Source of the DNA: Candidatus Microbacterium phytovorans
GTDB taxonomy: Bacteria > Actinomycetota > Actinomycetes > Actinomycetales > Microbacteriaceae
NCBI GenBank assembly: GCA_029202445.1
Contig: CP119321.1
Coordinates: 1,488,001 to 1,552,000 of the forward strand
Direction: 5' to 3'
DNA length: 64,000 nucleotides
Part shown: positions 9,948 through 18,569 of the stretch, in pieces
Position numbering within the stretch: the stretch's first letter is position 1
Layout of the letters: each line of letters opens with the position of its first letter
Program-made: the position numbers and the translations under genes
The notes under the pieces: generated by a model
The model's input: the letters and a program-made list of their open reading frames with translations, nothing else
The model's database searches: none
Told to the model about the DNA's origin: nothing

Positions 9948-10679
9948 GTGCGCACCACCACGACGGCCGAACGACTCGGCGAAGAGACCGACAGCCACAC
10001 CGACGCCGAAGCCACGGCCGCCATCGGCGACTACTACGCGGCCAACCGGGGGCTCCTGCAGGGGTTCGCCCGCAAGCTCGCCGGTGATCTCCTCGACCCC
10101 CACGACCTGCTCGCGGAGGCCCTCGCCTCCGCCGTCGGTCGTGCGGCCTCGGGGAGCGACATCGCCAACATCGGCGCCTACCTGTTCGCGGCGATGCGCA
10201 ACCGGATGAAGGACGAACTCCGGTCGGCGCGCTCCCGCACCGTGCCGCTCGACGGCGAGGGGGTCCGCGCGGATGCCGACGTGTTCCGCGAGGTCGACGT
10301 TTTCCACGAGCGCGCGCTGGTGCGCCGCGCCCTCCGGACGCTCCCGGCCGATCAGCAGCGCGTGCTCGTGCACGTGGCGGTCGCAGGGGCTCGGGCACGG
10401 GAGCTGACGGCCGAGCTCGACCGCCCCGCGCCGGCGATCCACGCCCTCGTCTACCGCGCGAAAGCAGGCCTGCGGCGCGCGATCGTGCGGGAGATGCTCG
10501 TGTGGGGCGACCCGCCCGCCGCGTGTGTGCGCTTCGCCGACACGCTCCCCGACATCTTCCCGCTCGCGCTGGCCGACGTCGTCGGGGTCGCGCGGTTCAC
10601 CCATCTCGCTCGTTGCGCACGCTGCCGCGCGGCGTGGACGCGACTCGACGAGCTCGCCCGCGGCTTCGACGACGCATGA
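9948..10679 (+). CDS. Sigma-70-family factor with C-terminal zinc-finger-like motif
   Basis: 243 residues from GTG 9948. It has a region 2-like segment (about 27-90: DYYAANRGLLQGFARKL, DPHDLLAEAL, MRNRMKDELRSARS) and a region 4-like segment (about 120-178: LVRRALRTLPADQQRVLVHVAV...LDRPAPAIHALVYRAKAGLRRAI), so it should direct RNA polymerase to a specific promoter set. The C-terminus carries H-x3-C-x2-C (THLARCARC), the motif of zinc-dependent anti-sigma (ZAS/zf-HC2) domains, here fused to the sigma itself. The next gene starts inside its stop codon (ATGA). The middle and last genes of the trio suggest a dedicated regulatory module. Confidence 0.85.
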   Translation: MRTTTTAERLGEETDSHTDAEATAAIGDYYAANRGLLQGFARKLAGDLLDPHDLLAEALASAVGRAASGSDIANIGAYLFAAMRNRMKDELRSARSRTVPLDGEGVRADADVFREVDVFHERALVRRALRTLPADQQRVLVHVAVAGARARELTAELDRPAPAIHALVYRAKAGLRRAIVREMLVWGDPPAACVRFADTLPDIFPLALADVVGVARFTHLARCARCRAAWTRLDELARGFDDA

Positions 10680-11827
10680 GCGCGACGATGACACCGGAAC
10701 GAGAGGGGACGCCGCTCCCCCCGCATGTGATCCTCGGTCGCGCCTCGCTCCTGGCCGGTCGCACGGTCACGGCGCTCGTCGAGTTCGAAGCGGCCGCGCG
10801 CGCCGCGCGAACGCCGGCCGAGAGTCGCCTCGCCGCGCACCACGAAGCGCTCGTGCACGCCGTGCGGGGATCGCTCGATGCGGCTGACGGCATCCTGGCC
10901 CACACGTATGACGACGATCCCGCCCGCGACTCCTCTTCCGGGGGTGGCGCGGAGCCGACGGATGCCGTGGCGCGCGCGGCGCGCGCGATCCTCGCCGTGG
11001 AGCGCCTGACGCCCGAGGCGACGGCCGCGGTCCGCGATCTCGACGCCGGGTCACCGGAGCTGCTGCCCTTCGCCCTCCTCGCCGACACCCGCCTGTCGCT
11101 GGCCGAGGGGCTGCCGCACCGGACGCTCGACACCCTCGATCTCCTCCTCCCCCAGCTTCCGGCGCGCGGCCCTCTCGTGGGAGACATCGCCACCGCGAGC
11201 CGCATCGACGCACTCGCACTGCTGGGCGACCTTCGCGCCGCGGGACGGATCGACGCGGCGGGCGGTGATCTCACGCGGCTCGCGCGCGCACGTCTCGTAC
11301 TCCGACACGGTCGCCCCGCCGCTGCTGCGACCATCGCCGGAGCGATCCTCGCGGCCCGCGGCACACCCCCGGGCCAGCGCGCCGAGGCATCGCTGCTCAT
11401 CGCCTGGGCGACGTTCCTGCGCACCGGACGCGTCGACGCCGCGCTCGCGACGTCGGCTGCCCGTTGGATGCTCGCCACCGGCGCACGACGGCCGCTCGCG
11501 ATGCTGCCCGCGAGTGCCCGTGCGGAGCTCGCCGCTGCCGTACCTACCGACGTGGGAGACGCCTTCGTGCGAGCCGCACACGGTGTCGTCTCGGCTCCCG
11601 AGGCGCCGCGGATCCCACCGCTCACGCGCTCGGAGCGCCGCGTGCTGGCGGCCGTCCGCGGCCCCGTCACGCTCGACGGCGCCGCGCACCTCCTCGGCGT
11701 CTCCCGCAACACCGTCAAGACGCACCTGACGTCGGTGTACCGCAAGCTCGGCGTCACTCGACGTGCCGAGGCGCTCGTGGCGGGAGAGCGGCTGGGAGTG
11801 TTCGACGGGATCGAGTCGATGCCGTGA
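10676..11827 (+). CDS. LuxR-type helix-turn-helix regulator
   Basis: 383 residues. The start ATG 10676 overlaps the sigma stop. The long N-terminal part is Ala/Leu/Arg-rich and helical, probably TPR-like repeats (LLAGRTVTALVEFEAAARAAR; LSLAEGLPHRTLDTLDLLLP). The last 60 residues are a GerE/LuxR DNA-binding domain: LTRSERRVLAAV, GAAHLLGVSRNTVKTHLTSVYRKLGVTRRAEAL. No kinase, receiver or nucleotide-binding motif is visible, so the input signal is unknown. Its placement between two sigma-like genes suggests it works with them. Confidence 0.85.
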   Translation: MSATMTPEREGTPLPPHVILGRASLLAGRTVTALVEFEAAARAARTPAESRLAAHHEALVHAVRGSLDAADGILAHTYDDDPARDSSSGGGAEPTDAVARAARAILAVERLTPEATAAVRDLDAGSPELLPFALLADTRLSLAEGLPHRTLDTLDLLLPQLPARGPLVGDIATASRIDALALLGDLRAAGRIDAAGGDLTRLARARLVLRHGRPAAAATIAGAILAARGTPPGQRAEASLLIAWATFLRTGRVDAALATSAARWMLATGARRPLAMLPASARAELAAAVPTDVGDAFVRAAHGVVSAPEAPRIPPLTRSERRVLAAVRGPVTLDGAAHLLGVSRNTVKTHLTSVYRKLGVTRRAEALVAGERLGVFDGIESMP

Positions 11828-11850
11828 AGCCAGGGAAGGATGCCGGAATC

Positions 11851-12606
11851 ATGCGCATTGCACAGATCGAGGGGTTTCGCGGGATGAGCCGCTGGACCGA
11901 CCGCGCGCTGCTGGCGGAGAGTCTCGTCGGGCGGCCCGACGCGGCCGACCTGCTGTGGGCCCGCCACGAGAGCGCCGCCGCCGACACGATCCGGGCGTGC
12001 ACCGGGATGACCGCTTCGCACGAGACGCTCACCGCCGCACGCGACCTCTTCCGCCGGGAGGCCCCGGCGCGCGTCTGGGCCGGGATGCCGGTGCGGGAGA
12101 CCGTTGTGACCGTCACGGCGGAGCTCTTCCCGCAGCTCGACGGTGCCGGCGACCACGACTACCCCGCAGGGCGGACGTCGCTCGTGGAGGCCTACCGGCT
12201 GCTGCCAGCCGACGACCGCGCGCTCATGTGGTTCCGCGCGGTCGACCGGATGACGTGGAGCGACTGCGCACCGATGATCGCGGCATCCGTCGTGGAAGCC
12301 ACCTCGCCGCGACTGGTGGACCGCTTCGTGGAGAGGTGGATCGCCGTCTCCCGGGGTCGCGGCCTACCCGACGAGTGCGCACACGTGCGCTCGTCGCTCT
12401 TCCAGGGTCGCGCGGGCGGGCGCGCCGCCGACGCGCACGTCGCGGACTGCATGCCGTGCTCGACGGTGGCCGTCAATCGCGGCGAGGTGATCGACCGGCT
12501 GGGCGCGCTCCTCCTGGCGAGCAGGCTCGGCTCCGAGGCGGCCGAGCGGTGGCGCGCCGACACCCTGCGCACGCCGACGGTGCCGGTGTTCGCGCTCCGT
12601 CCCTGA
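11851..12606 (+). CDS. Divergent sigma-factor-like protein with C-terminal zinc-finger-like motif
   Basis: 251 residues from ATG 11851 (ribosome-binding site GGGAAGGA); a GTG at 11824 overlapping the LuxR stop is an alternative start. I do not recognise it as a known family, but it parallels the sigma factor two genes upstream. It has a similar LLPADDRALMWFRAV segment where the sigma has TLPADQQRVLVHVAV, then about 80 residues of similar spacing, then H-x3-C-x2-C (AHVADCMPC) like that protein's THLARCARC. It may be a decayed or specialised paralogue that binds RNA polymerase or antagonises the sigma. The homology is inferred by eye. Confidence 0.65.
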   Translation: MRIAQIEGFRGMSRWTDRALLAESLVGRPDAADLLWARHESAAADTIRACTGMTASHETLTAARDLFRREAPARVWAGMPVRETVVTVTAELFPQLDGAGDHDYPAGRTSLVEAYRLLPADDRALMWFRAVDRMTWSDCAPMIAASVVEATSPRLVDRFVERWIAVSRGRGLPDECAHVRSSLFQGRAGGRAADAHVADCMPCSTVAVNRGEVIDRLGALLLASRLGSEAAERWRADTLRTPTVPVFALRP

Positions 12607-12754
12607 CGCGAGGGCGAGACAGCGCAGCACCGCCGGGGCGGTGGTCGCGTCTACCGCCGGTCGGGCGGTTCACCCGCGTCATCTTGCGGGTCGCGCAGCC
12701 TGGCATCCGCCAAGCGGCGCGGGCGAACACAGGCGAGGCAGCGAGAAGGGGCGT

Positions 12755-13495
12755 CTACGATCGCGCCAACCCGGCGATTCTCTCGTGCGTCGCGCGTACG
12801 AATGCGGCGTACCCGCCGGGCGTCCTCCCCCAGAATCGACCGGACGTGACCACCTCGTTCTCGTCGGTCGCGACCACCCGCGCGCCCAGAGCGCGAGCGG
12901 CACGAACGAGTTCGACGTCCTCGTGTTGATCGAGATCGGCGAACCCCCCGATCGCGGTGTAGACGTCGGCGCGGAGACCGAGATTAGCGCCGTGGACATT
13001 GCCGACCGGGCGCCCGCGAGGGTGCGTCGCCAGCCAGTGCTCGGCGTGCTCCGCGGTGAGGTCGGCGAAGTCGGGACGAACCGTGCCGAGAACGACGTCC
13101 GCTCCCTCCGCTCGAAGGTCGAGCTGGTGACTGAGCCAGGTGGGCGGGACTGTGGAGTCCCCGTCGGTCGTGCAGACCCAGACTCCGGCCGGCGGCATCT
13201 CCCCCAGCGCGGCGAGCGCGGCGGTCATGCCGACACGGCGGGCGGTCCCTACGTTCCGGGCGTCGATGCGGAGCGCGCGCAGCGGCCAGGATCGCGCGAT
13301 GTCTTCGGATGCATCCGTGCACGCATCGAGGACGACGACGGCGGAGACGCGGACGTGCGGATGCGTCCGCCCGGTGTGCGCCAGCGCGGCGCTCAGTGCG
13401 GCGAGGCACTCGTTCAGGAGCGCCGCCTCGTCGTGCACGGGGACGACGACGGCGACGGCGACGGCGGCGACATCCTCGCGGGAGACGGCGTTCAT
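12755..13495 (-). CDS. Family 2 glycosyltransferase
   Basis: 246 residues with a GT-A fold: VAVVVPVHDEAALLNECLAAL at the N-terminus, VVVLDACTDASEDIA, the metal-binding acidic motif TTDGDSTVP, then GANLGLRADVYTAIGGF and the downstream EDVELVRAARALGA. It should transfer a sugar from a nucleotide donor to an unknown acceptor in the cytoplasm. Its start (ATG 13495) overlaps the stop of the PIG-L/methyltransferase gene by four bases, so it is the last gene of a three-gene operon with that protein and an acyl-CoA dehydrogenase-like protein. Confidence 0.88.
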   Translation of the reverse strand: MNAVSREDVAAVAVAVVVPVHDEAALLNECLAALSAALAHTGRTHPHVRVSAVVVLDACTDASEDIARSWPLRALRIDARNVGTARRVGMTAALAALGEMPPAGVWVCTTDGDSTVPPTWLSHQLDLRAEGADVVLGTVRPDFADLTAEHAEHWLATHPRGRPVGNVHGANLGLRADVYTAIGGFADLDQHEDVELVRAARALGARVVATDENEVVTSGRFWGRTPGGYAAFVRATHERIAGLARS

Positions 13496-14847
13496 GCGAT
13501 CAGGCCCGTCTCGGCCGCAACCGATCGCACCTGGTCGAGCCCGTAGACCTCGAGCACGAAGTCCTCCTCTTCGTGCGCGACGATACGGACGAGGCGGTTC
13601 GAGGAGCGGAGCACCGCGTGGACGTCGTCCCCGGTCTGCGGATACTCGGCGACCGGATGCCGCCAGTGGCACGCGATGAGATGCCCGTCAGGCGTGAGCG
13701 CGCGTTGCATCCGCTCGACCGCGTCGGCCAGGTCTGCGCCGCTCCAGTAGTAGCCGACCTCGGAGAGGACGACGAGGTCGAACGTGCCGGAGGGCCACTC
13801 GCCGGGCAGCGCGAGGCGCTCGAAACTGACTCCGGTCCTCTCGCCGATCCGCTCCTTCGCGATTGCGAGCGGCGCGGCAGCGATATCGACGGCATGGACG
13901 GCATCGCATCGTTCTGCCAGGAGCTCGGTCAGTACCCCGGTGGAGCACCCGAGCTCGAGGGCGGAGGCGTATCGGGCGCGGGGCAGGCTCGCCAAGGTGA
14001 CGGCGCGCTTCCGCTGCTCGTACCGCCGCGCCTCGAACCCCCACGGGTCGTCTCCGTTCCGCCCGTAGAACTCGTCGAAGAATCCCTCCCCGAGACTCGC
14101 GGGTTCCTCGGCGGGGCGCACGAAGACCTCGAAGGCCCGATCGAAGTGCGCCTGCATCCCGTCATGGAGCATCACCTCGTCGCCCGGCGCTGGTGAGAGC
14201 GCTGAGATCTGGCTGCGGTGATGCCGCGTCGCGACGCGCTTGGCGTCAGCAGCCGCGGCGTCGAGCCGAACGACCTCGAGATCGCCCCACGGCACGTCCT
14301 CGGGCGAGCCCCAGTGCCACAGCCAGATCGGATAGCCCCGCCACGGGATGCCGAGGTCCCTGCACACCTCGGCGGCCACCTCGCCGACGACGCGGTGGTC
14401 CCGGTGCCCGTCCCCCTGCCACGGCGACACGACGAGGGCGGAACCGGCATCCATCAGCACGGCGCGAAGTGCGGTTGCGATCTCGTCCCGGTGATCGTCG
14501 GTGCCGCCGTCCGGGATGCCGAGGAAGCGGAGCTCGATCGAGGGATGCAGGTGCCCCATGGCCGCAGTCGCTTCCCGGCGCCGCAGCGCAGCCAGCTCGG
14601 CGGGCGAGTGCGACGGCGATTCTGGATGCGACCCCTCCCCGTCGGTCGCGATGAGCACCGTCACTCTCGCGCCGCGACGAGCGGTGATCGACATCAGCCC
14701 CGCCGCCCCGAGGGTCTCGTCGTCGGGGTGCGCCGCGATCACGACCAGGTGATCGGCCTCCTGCCGGAGATCAGGCAGCGCCTGTGCCGCAAAGGCCGCA
14801 GCCCACACGTGCTCGGCGGTCCCGGGGTCGCGGTGGCTGAAACTCAC
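13492..14847 (-). CDS. Bifunctional PIG-L deacetylase / class I SAM methyltransferase
   Basis: 451 residues from GTG 14847, which overlaps the upstream stop (GTGA). The N-terminal half (about 30-230) is PIG-L/LmbE: zinc-binding AHPDDETLGAAG, the IATDGEGSHP region and HRDHRVVG. The C-terminal half (about 270-440) is a methyltransferase with motif I ALELGCSTGVLTELLAERC, then VHAVDIAAAP and FDLVVLSEVGYYW. PIG-L enzymes remove N-acetyl groups from GlcNAc-type sugars. Fusion to a methyltransferase and linkage to a glycosyltransferase suggest tailoring of a glycoconjugate or small glycoside. The product is unknown. Confidence 0.92.
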   Translation of the reverse strand: MSFSHRDPGTAEHVWAAAFAAQALPDLRQEADHLVVIAAHPDDETLGAAGLMSITARRGARVTVLIATDGEGSHPESPSHSPAELAALRRREATAAMGHLHPSIELRFLGIPDGGTDDHRDEIATALRAVLMDAGSALVVSPWQGDGHRDHRVVGEVAAEVCRDLGIPWRGYPIWLWHWGSPEDVPWGDLEVVRLDAAAADAKRVATRHHRSQISALSPAPGDEVMLHDGMQAHFDRAFEVFVRPAEEPASLGEGFFDEFYGRNGDDPWGFEARRYEQRKRAVTLASLPRARYASALELGCSTGVLTELLAERCDAVHAVDIAAAPLAIAKERIGERTGVSFERLALPGEWPSGTFDLVVLSEVGYYWSGADLADAVERMQRALTPDGHLIACHWRHPVAEYPQTGDDVHAVLRSSNRLVRIVAHEEEDFVLEVYGLDQVRSVAAETGLIA

Positions 14848-15920
14848 CACGCGCCCCGCCCCTCGCTGATGTCGACGCCGATCCGAACCACGTCCCGCTC
14901 GCCGTGATGCTGACGCAGATAGAGTTCCAGGTCCGCGACCCGCCGCGCGTGCGCGTCGTCCGCGACCAGGGGCAGCGGACCGAGCGCGCGGGCAGCTTCG
15001 GTGAGTGTCATCCCGACCGCGTCGGCGACGACCGCCCGGACGCGCGCCGCGAGCGTGCCCGGAGAGGCCGGAGCCTCGGATGCCGCGTCGAGCCCGTCCA
15101 TCTCGCGGGCGGCGGACCGCAGCGCCAGCCGCGCGGACCACAGCGCCGTGTCGACGCGCCCGAGGTGCAGACGCGACAGCTGATCGGCGCCGTCACGCCG
15201 CGCTGCGTCGAGCAGGGCGTCGCGAAGCGGCAGGGCAGCACCCCACCAACATGCGGCCACCCCGATGCCGCCCGCGGCGAAGCCGGGTCGGCGGAGGTAC
15301 CAGCCCGGCTCGCCGACGGGCACCGCCGGGACCGACGCGAAGTCCACCGGCGCGCTGACGACCTGGCTCAGTCCCCGCGCGAACCACGGCCCCGATCGAG
15401 GTCGGACGCCGGGGGCTTGCAGCGCGACGGCAAACAGGCGACGCTCGTCGCCGACCCACGCTGTTACGAGCGCGTGGCTCAGGTGCTGCGCGAGCGAGCA
15501 CCACGGCTTGGTCCCGTCGAGGCGCCAGCCGCCGGCATCCGCCCGCGCTTCCAGACGCATTCCCGCGCCCTCGGCAGCGAAGACACCCCACGACGAGTCA
15601 GGACCGGCGGCGATCGACGACATGTCTACCGCTGCGCCGTCGCGTCTCGCCTGTTCCAGGATGGTGAGGGCATCGAGATGCGGCTCGAGGATGCGGGCCG
15701 CAGCGACGTCGCTGCGGCCGACCGCCGCAAGCAGGGACCAGTCGTCGCTCCGTGAACGCCCCGCTCCGCGGACAGCGCCGACGGCCACCGCCCACGCGAG
15801 AGTGGCACCCACATCAGTGCCGAATCCGTCGATGGCATCCGCGTCGGCGAGCACCGACCTGAGCTCAGGGGCGAACGGTGCGTCTCTCAGGAGCGGTGTC
15901 GTCGACGAATCTCTCGGCAT
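14844..15920 (-). CDS. Acyl-CoA dehydrogenase-like protein
   Basis: 358 residues from ATG 15920. Longer readings of this frame run backwards through the tRNA gene and are artefacts. It has the acyl-CoA dehydrogenase layout: a helical N-terminus, a flavin-proximal stretch (SSWGVFAAEGAGMRLEARADAGGWRLDGTKPWCSL, where families show the G-x-K-x-W/Y pattern), and a C-terminal helical bundle (ALRSAAREMDGLDAASEA). It is shorter than typical enzymes, and a clear catalytic Glu could not be assigned. It heads a three-gene operon with the PIG-L/methyltransferase and glycosyltransferase genes, so it may oxidise a pathway intermediate rather than a fatty acyl-CoA. Confidence 0.8.
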   Translation of the reverse strand: MPRDSSTTPLLRDAPFAPELRSVLADADAIDGFGTDVGATLAWAVAVGAVRGAGRSRSDDWSLLAAVGRSDVAAARILEPHLDALTILEQARRDGAAVDMSSIAAGPDSSWGVFAAEGAGMRLEARADAGGWRLDGTKPWCSLAQHLSHALVTAWVGDERRLFAVALQAPGVRPRSGPWFARGLSQVVSAPVDFASVPAVPVGEPGWYLRRPGFAAGGIGVAACWWGAALPLRDALLDAARRDGADQLSRLHLGRVDTALWSARLALRSAAREMDGLDAASEAPASPGTLAARVRAVVADAVGMTLTEAARALGPLPLVADDAHARRVADLELYLRQHHGERDVVRIGVDISEGRGAW

Positions 15921-16066
15921 GGGGTCCACCTGCCGAGTCTCACCGCGTCTTGCCCGGTTCGGCAGAGGCTTGCCACCGCGTGAGGTTTCCGATAGCGGAG
16001 CTCGGGCGCCCAGTAGCGGAGCGCAGTGAAATACCGAGAAGCGATGACACCACCACCCCGAGAGTG

Positions 16067-16139
16067 TGCCGGCTACAGGACTTGAACCTGCAACCCCCGT
16101 ATTACAAGTACGGTGCGCTACCAATTGCGCCAAGCCGGC
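16067..16139 (-). tRNA. tRNA-Thr (anticodon UGU)
   Basis: 73-nt cloverleaf on the minus strand. The acceptor stem is GCCGGCT paired with AGCCGGC with discriminator A. The D arm contains AATTGGTA, the anticodon stem is CCGTA/TACGG with loop CTTGTAA (anticodon TGT), and the T arm contains GGTTCAAGTCC. No CCA is encoded. It reads ACA (and other ACN) Thr codons. Confidence 0.96.
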
Positions 16140-16175
16140 AAGAGCGCCCAGTCTATCCGGGGCGCGAGCCCTGCC

Positions 16176-17141
16176 TTACGGCGTGGGCGTCGGTGTGGGG
16201 CTGGGCGTCTCTTCGGCCTGCTGCGACTTGTAGAACGCGTCGCTCGCGCTGGTCATGACGAACTGCGAGAACTCCGCCGGGTCGTCGAGCGCCCCGACGT
16301 AGGCCTGACCGTTGACGAGGATCATCGGGATGCCGGTGAGGGCGAGATCGTCGGTGTCGGGAATGCCTGCGACGGCGCGCTCGGTGGCATCCTTCACCCA
16401 CGTGGTGAAGTCGCCCGACTCGATGCACGACCGCACCTTCTTGGGGTCGTCGGCGCCGGAGGCGATCGCGAGGTCGGCGAGCTCCGCGTCGGTGTAGCCG
16501 TCGGAGTCGACCGCCGGCTGCCGGGACAGCAGCTCGTTGTTGAAGTTGAAGTAGTCGTCGGCCGAGTAGGTGGCCATGCACGCGGCAGCGCTCGCGGCGC
16601 GCAGCGAGTACTTGGTGCCGTTGGACTTGGCCGCCAGCATCGACACCGGGTGGTAGGTGAGCGTCGCCGCCCCCTGCTCGACCCACGCGGACAGCTGCTG
16701 CACGTTGGCCAGCTGCCATTCGCGTGCGCCCGGCGACAGGTAGTCGACGTAGACGCGGATCTCGACGGCGGGGGCCGTGGCATCCGTCGCCTCGGGCGTG
16801 GGGGTCGGAGTGGGCGTGGCGTCGGCGGCCGGGGTGGAGGCCGCGTCGGGGTCGACCGCCACGTCGGGAGCGACCCCCACGACACCCGCGACCGACGAGA
16901 TCGCGAAACCGTCGGCGTCGGCCGTGAGCGGCTCGAGCTGCGGACGACCGGCCGTGGCCGAGATGGTCCAGGCGACGACCGCGATCACGGCGACGCCCGC
17001 GACGACGACGCCGGCGACGAGCGCCGAGCGACGGGCCAGGCGGGCTCGCGACTGCTGAGCACGCACCTGCTGCGCCTTCTCGCGCACGGCCTCGCGGCGG
17101 TCGATCGGAGCGACCTCGGGACGGGAGTCGTCGGTGGACAT
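16176..17141 (-). CDS. Membrane-anchored DsbA-family thioredoxin-fold protein lacking the CxxC motif
   Basis: 321 residues: a cytoplasmic basic N-terminus, one transmembrane helix (about 40-62, SALVAGVVVAGVAVIAVVAW), a Pro/Thr linker (TPTPTPTPEA), then a DsbA-like domain. Where active members read (Y)(L)CPxC, this protein has VDYLSPGAREW, so both catalytic cysteines are absent. The cis-Pro loop is kept (TGIPMILVNGQAYVGA). Two other Cys (in AAACMAT and RSCIESG) are distant. The fold call is firm, but disulfide chemistry is unlikely, so a chaperone or scaffold role is inferred. The C-terminus is again a PTP repeat. Confidence 0.85.
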   Translation of the reverse strand: MSTDDSRPEVAPIDRREAVREKAQQVRAQQSRARLARRSALVAGVVVAGVAVIAVVAWTISATAGRPQLEPLTADADGFAISSVAGVVGVAPDVAVDPDAASTPAADATPTPTPTPEATDATAPAVEIRVYVDYLSPGAREWQLANVQQLSAWVEQGAATLTYHPVSMLAAKSNGTKYSLRAASAAACMATYSADDYFNFNNELLSRQPAVDSDGYTDAELADLAIASGADDPKKVRSCIESGDFTTWVKDATERAVAGIPDTDDLALTGIPMILVNGQAYVGALDDPAEFSQFVMTSASDAFYKSQQAEETPSPTPTPTP

Positions 17142-17377
17142 GGAACCTCTTGCAGAAACGAAGGTGGCGGCGTGGGCTGGCCGTCGGGTCGCACGGGATT
17201 GCGAACATTCCGATCGTAATCAGACACCCTGGGAAAACCCCAGACACACGCTTCATCTGGCACGCGCTCACGTGCGATACTGAACCTGCGTCCTCTCAGG
17301 ACGTGCGGGACAAGCCCCCGCTCATTCCATCACTACGGATCGTCCGGCACGTACCTGCCGGTGAAGGAGAAGAACAA

Positions 17378-18484
17378 ATGGCGTCCGTCACCTTTGACAA
17401 CGCAACCCGCCTCTACCCCGGCGGCACCCGCCCCGCGGTCGACAAGCTGAGCCTCGAGGTCGCCGACGGCGAGTTCCTGGTCCTGGTCGGACCGTCCGGT
17501 TGCGGAAAGTCCACCTCGCTGCGCATGCTCGCCGGCCTCGAAGAGGTCAACTCCGGCCGCATCCTCATCGGCGACCGCGATGTCACCGACATCCCGCCGA
17601 AGGACCGCGACATCGCGATGGTGTTCCAGAACTACGCGCTCTACCCGCACATGACGGTCGCCGAGAACATGGGCTTCGCCCTGAAGATCGCCGGCGTCGG
17701 CAAGGAAGAGCGCGCCAAGCGCGTCGAAGAGGCAGCGAAGCTCCTCGACCTCGAGCAGTACCTCACCCGCAAGCCGAAGGCCCTCTCGGGTGGTCAGCGT
17801 CAGCGTGTCGCGATGGGTCGCGCCATCGTCCGCCAGCCGCAGGTGTTCCTCATGGACGAGCCGCTGTCGAACCTCGACGCCAAGCTCCGCGTCCAGACGC
17901 GCACCCAGATCGCGTCGCTGCAGCGCCGCCTCGGCGTCACCACGGTCTACGTCACGCACGACCAGACCGAGGCGCTCACCATGGGCGACCGCATCGCCGT
18001 GCTCAAGGACGGTCTGCTCCAGCAGGTCGGCACCCCGCGCGACCTGTACGAGAAGCCGAACAACGTGTTCGTCGCCGGCTTCATCGGCTCGCCGGCCATG
18101 AACCTGTTCCCGGCCGACCTCGCCGAAGGCGGCGTCACCTTCGGCACAGCCGTCGTGGGCGTCGAGGCGGACATCCTCGGCAAGGCGCACGGCTCGCAGG
18201 TCACGATCGGTGTGCGTCCCGAGGACATCACGGTCAACCCGGCCGACGGCAAGGGCCTCACGGTCGACGTCGACCTCGTCGAGGAGCTCGGCGCCGACGG
18301 CTACCTGTACGGCCACACCGAGATCAACGGCAAGCGCGCCGACCTGGTCGCGCGCGTCGACGGCCGCCGTCACCCGAACGCGGGCGACAAGGTCGTGCTG
18401 GCCCCGGTCACCGGCCACGTGCACGTCTTCGACATCGAGACGGGCGAGCGCCTCACCGACAAGGCGATCGCTTCGGCCTCCTGA
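17378..18484 (+). CDS. ugpC: ABC-transporter ATPase for sugar import (UgpC/MsmX type)
   Basis: 368 residues. It has Walker A GPSGCGKST, the Q-loop MVFQNYALYPHMTV, signature LSGGQRQRVAMGRA, Walker B VFLMDEPLSNLDAKLR and switch His (VTHDQTEA), then a C-terminal OB-type regulatory domain (about 240-365) with the family's GVRPEDI. The start is ATG 17378 after GAAGGAG. Enzymes of this type energise several carbohydrate importers, and no permease or binding-protein gene is adjacent. A shared, multi-transporter ATPase role as in MsmX is therefore likely, with the symbol given by family convention. A GC-rich hairpin follows before the DUF4032 gene. Confidence 0.93.
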   Translation: MASVTFDNATRLYPGGTRPAVDKLSLEVADGEFLVLVGPSGCGKSTSLRMLAGLEEVNSGRILIGDRDVTDIPPKDRDIAMVFQNYALYPHMTVAENMGFALKIAGVGKEERAKRVEEAAKLLDLEQYLTRKPKALSGGQRQRVAMGRAIVRQPQVFLMDEPLSNLDAKLRVQTRTQIASLQRRLGVTTVYVTHDQTEALTMGDRIAVLKDGLLQQVGTPRDLYEKPNNVFVAGFIGSPAMNLFPADLAEGGVTFGTAVVGVEADILGKAHGSQVTIGVRPEDITVNPADGKGLTVDVDLVEELGADGYLYGHTEINGKRADLVARVDGRRHPNAGDKVVLAPVTGHVHVFDIETGERLTDKAIASAS

Positions 18485-18507
18485 GCCACACCACTCACGA
18501 CAGCGAC

Positions 18508-18544
18508 GCGGCGCGGCGGGTCATCGACCCCCGCGCCGCGCCGC
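18508..18544 (+). terminator. GC-rich hairpin after the sugar-ATPase gene
   Basis: GCGGCGCGGC (18508-18517) pairs with GCCGCGCCGC (18535-18544) across a short interior, in the 85-base gap before the DUF4032 gene. It has no T-tract, so it may be a weak or Rho-assisted terminator or an attenuating structure that lowers downstream expression. Confidence 0.55.
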
Positions 18545-18569
18545 ATGTCACGACCCCAGAGGAGCATCC

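Noticed and set aside
15921..16133. N-terminal extension of the acyl-CoA dehydrogenase-like protein (begins MAQLVAHRTCNTGVAG)
   Set aside because: This peptide is the familiar translation of a tRNA gene; the frame runs back through tRNA-Thr. The real start is ATG 15920.
17142..17377. Riboswitch or small gene in the 236 bases upstream of the sugar ATPase
   Set aside because: Only short dyads are visible and no recognised riboswitch pattern or supported frame was seen.
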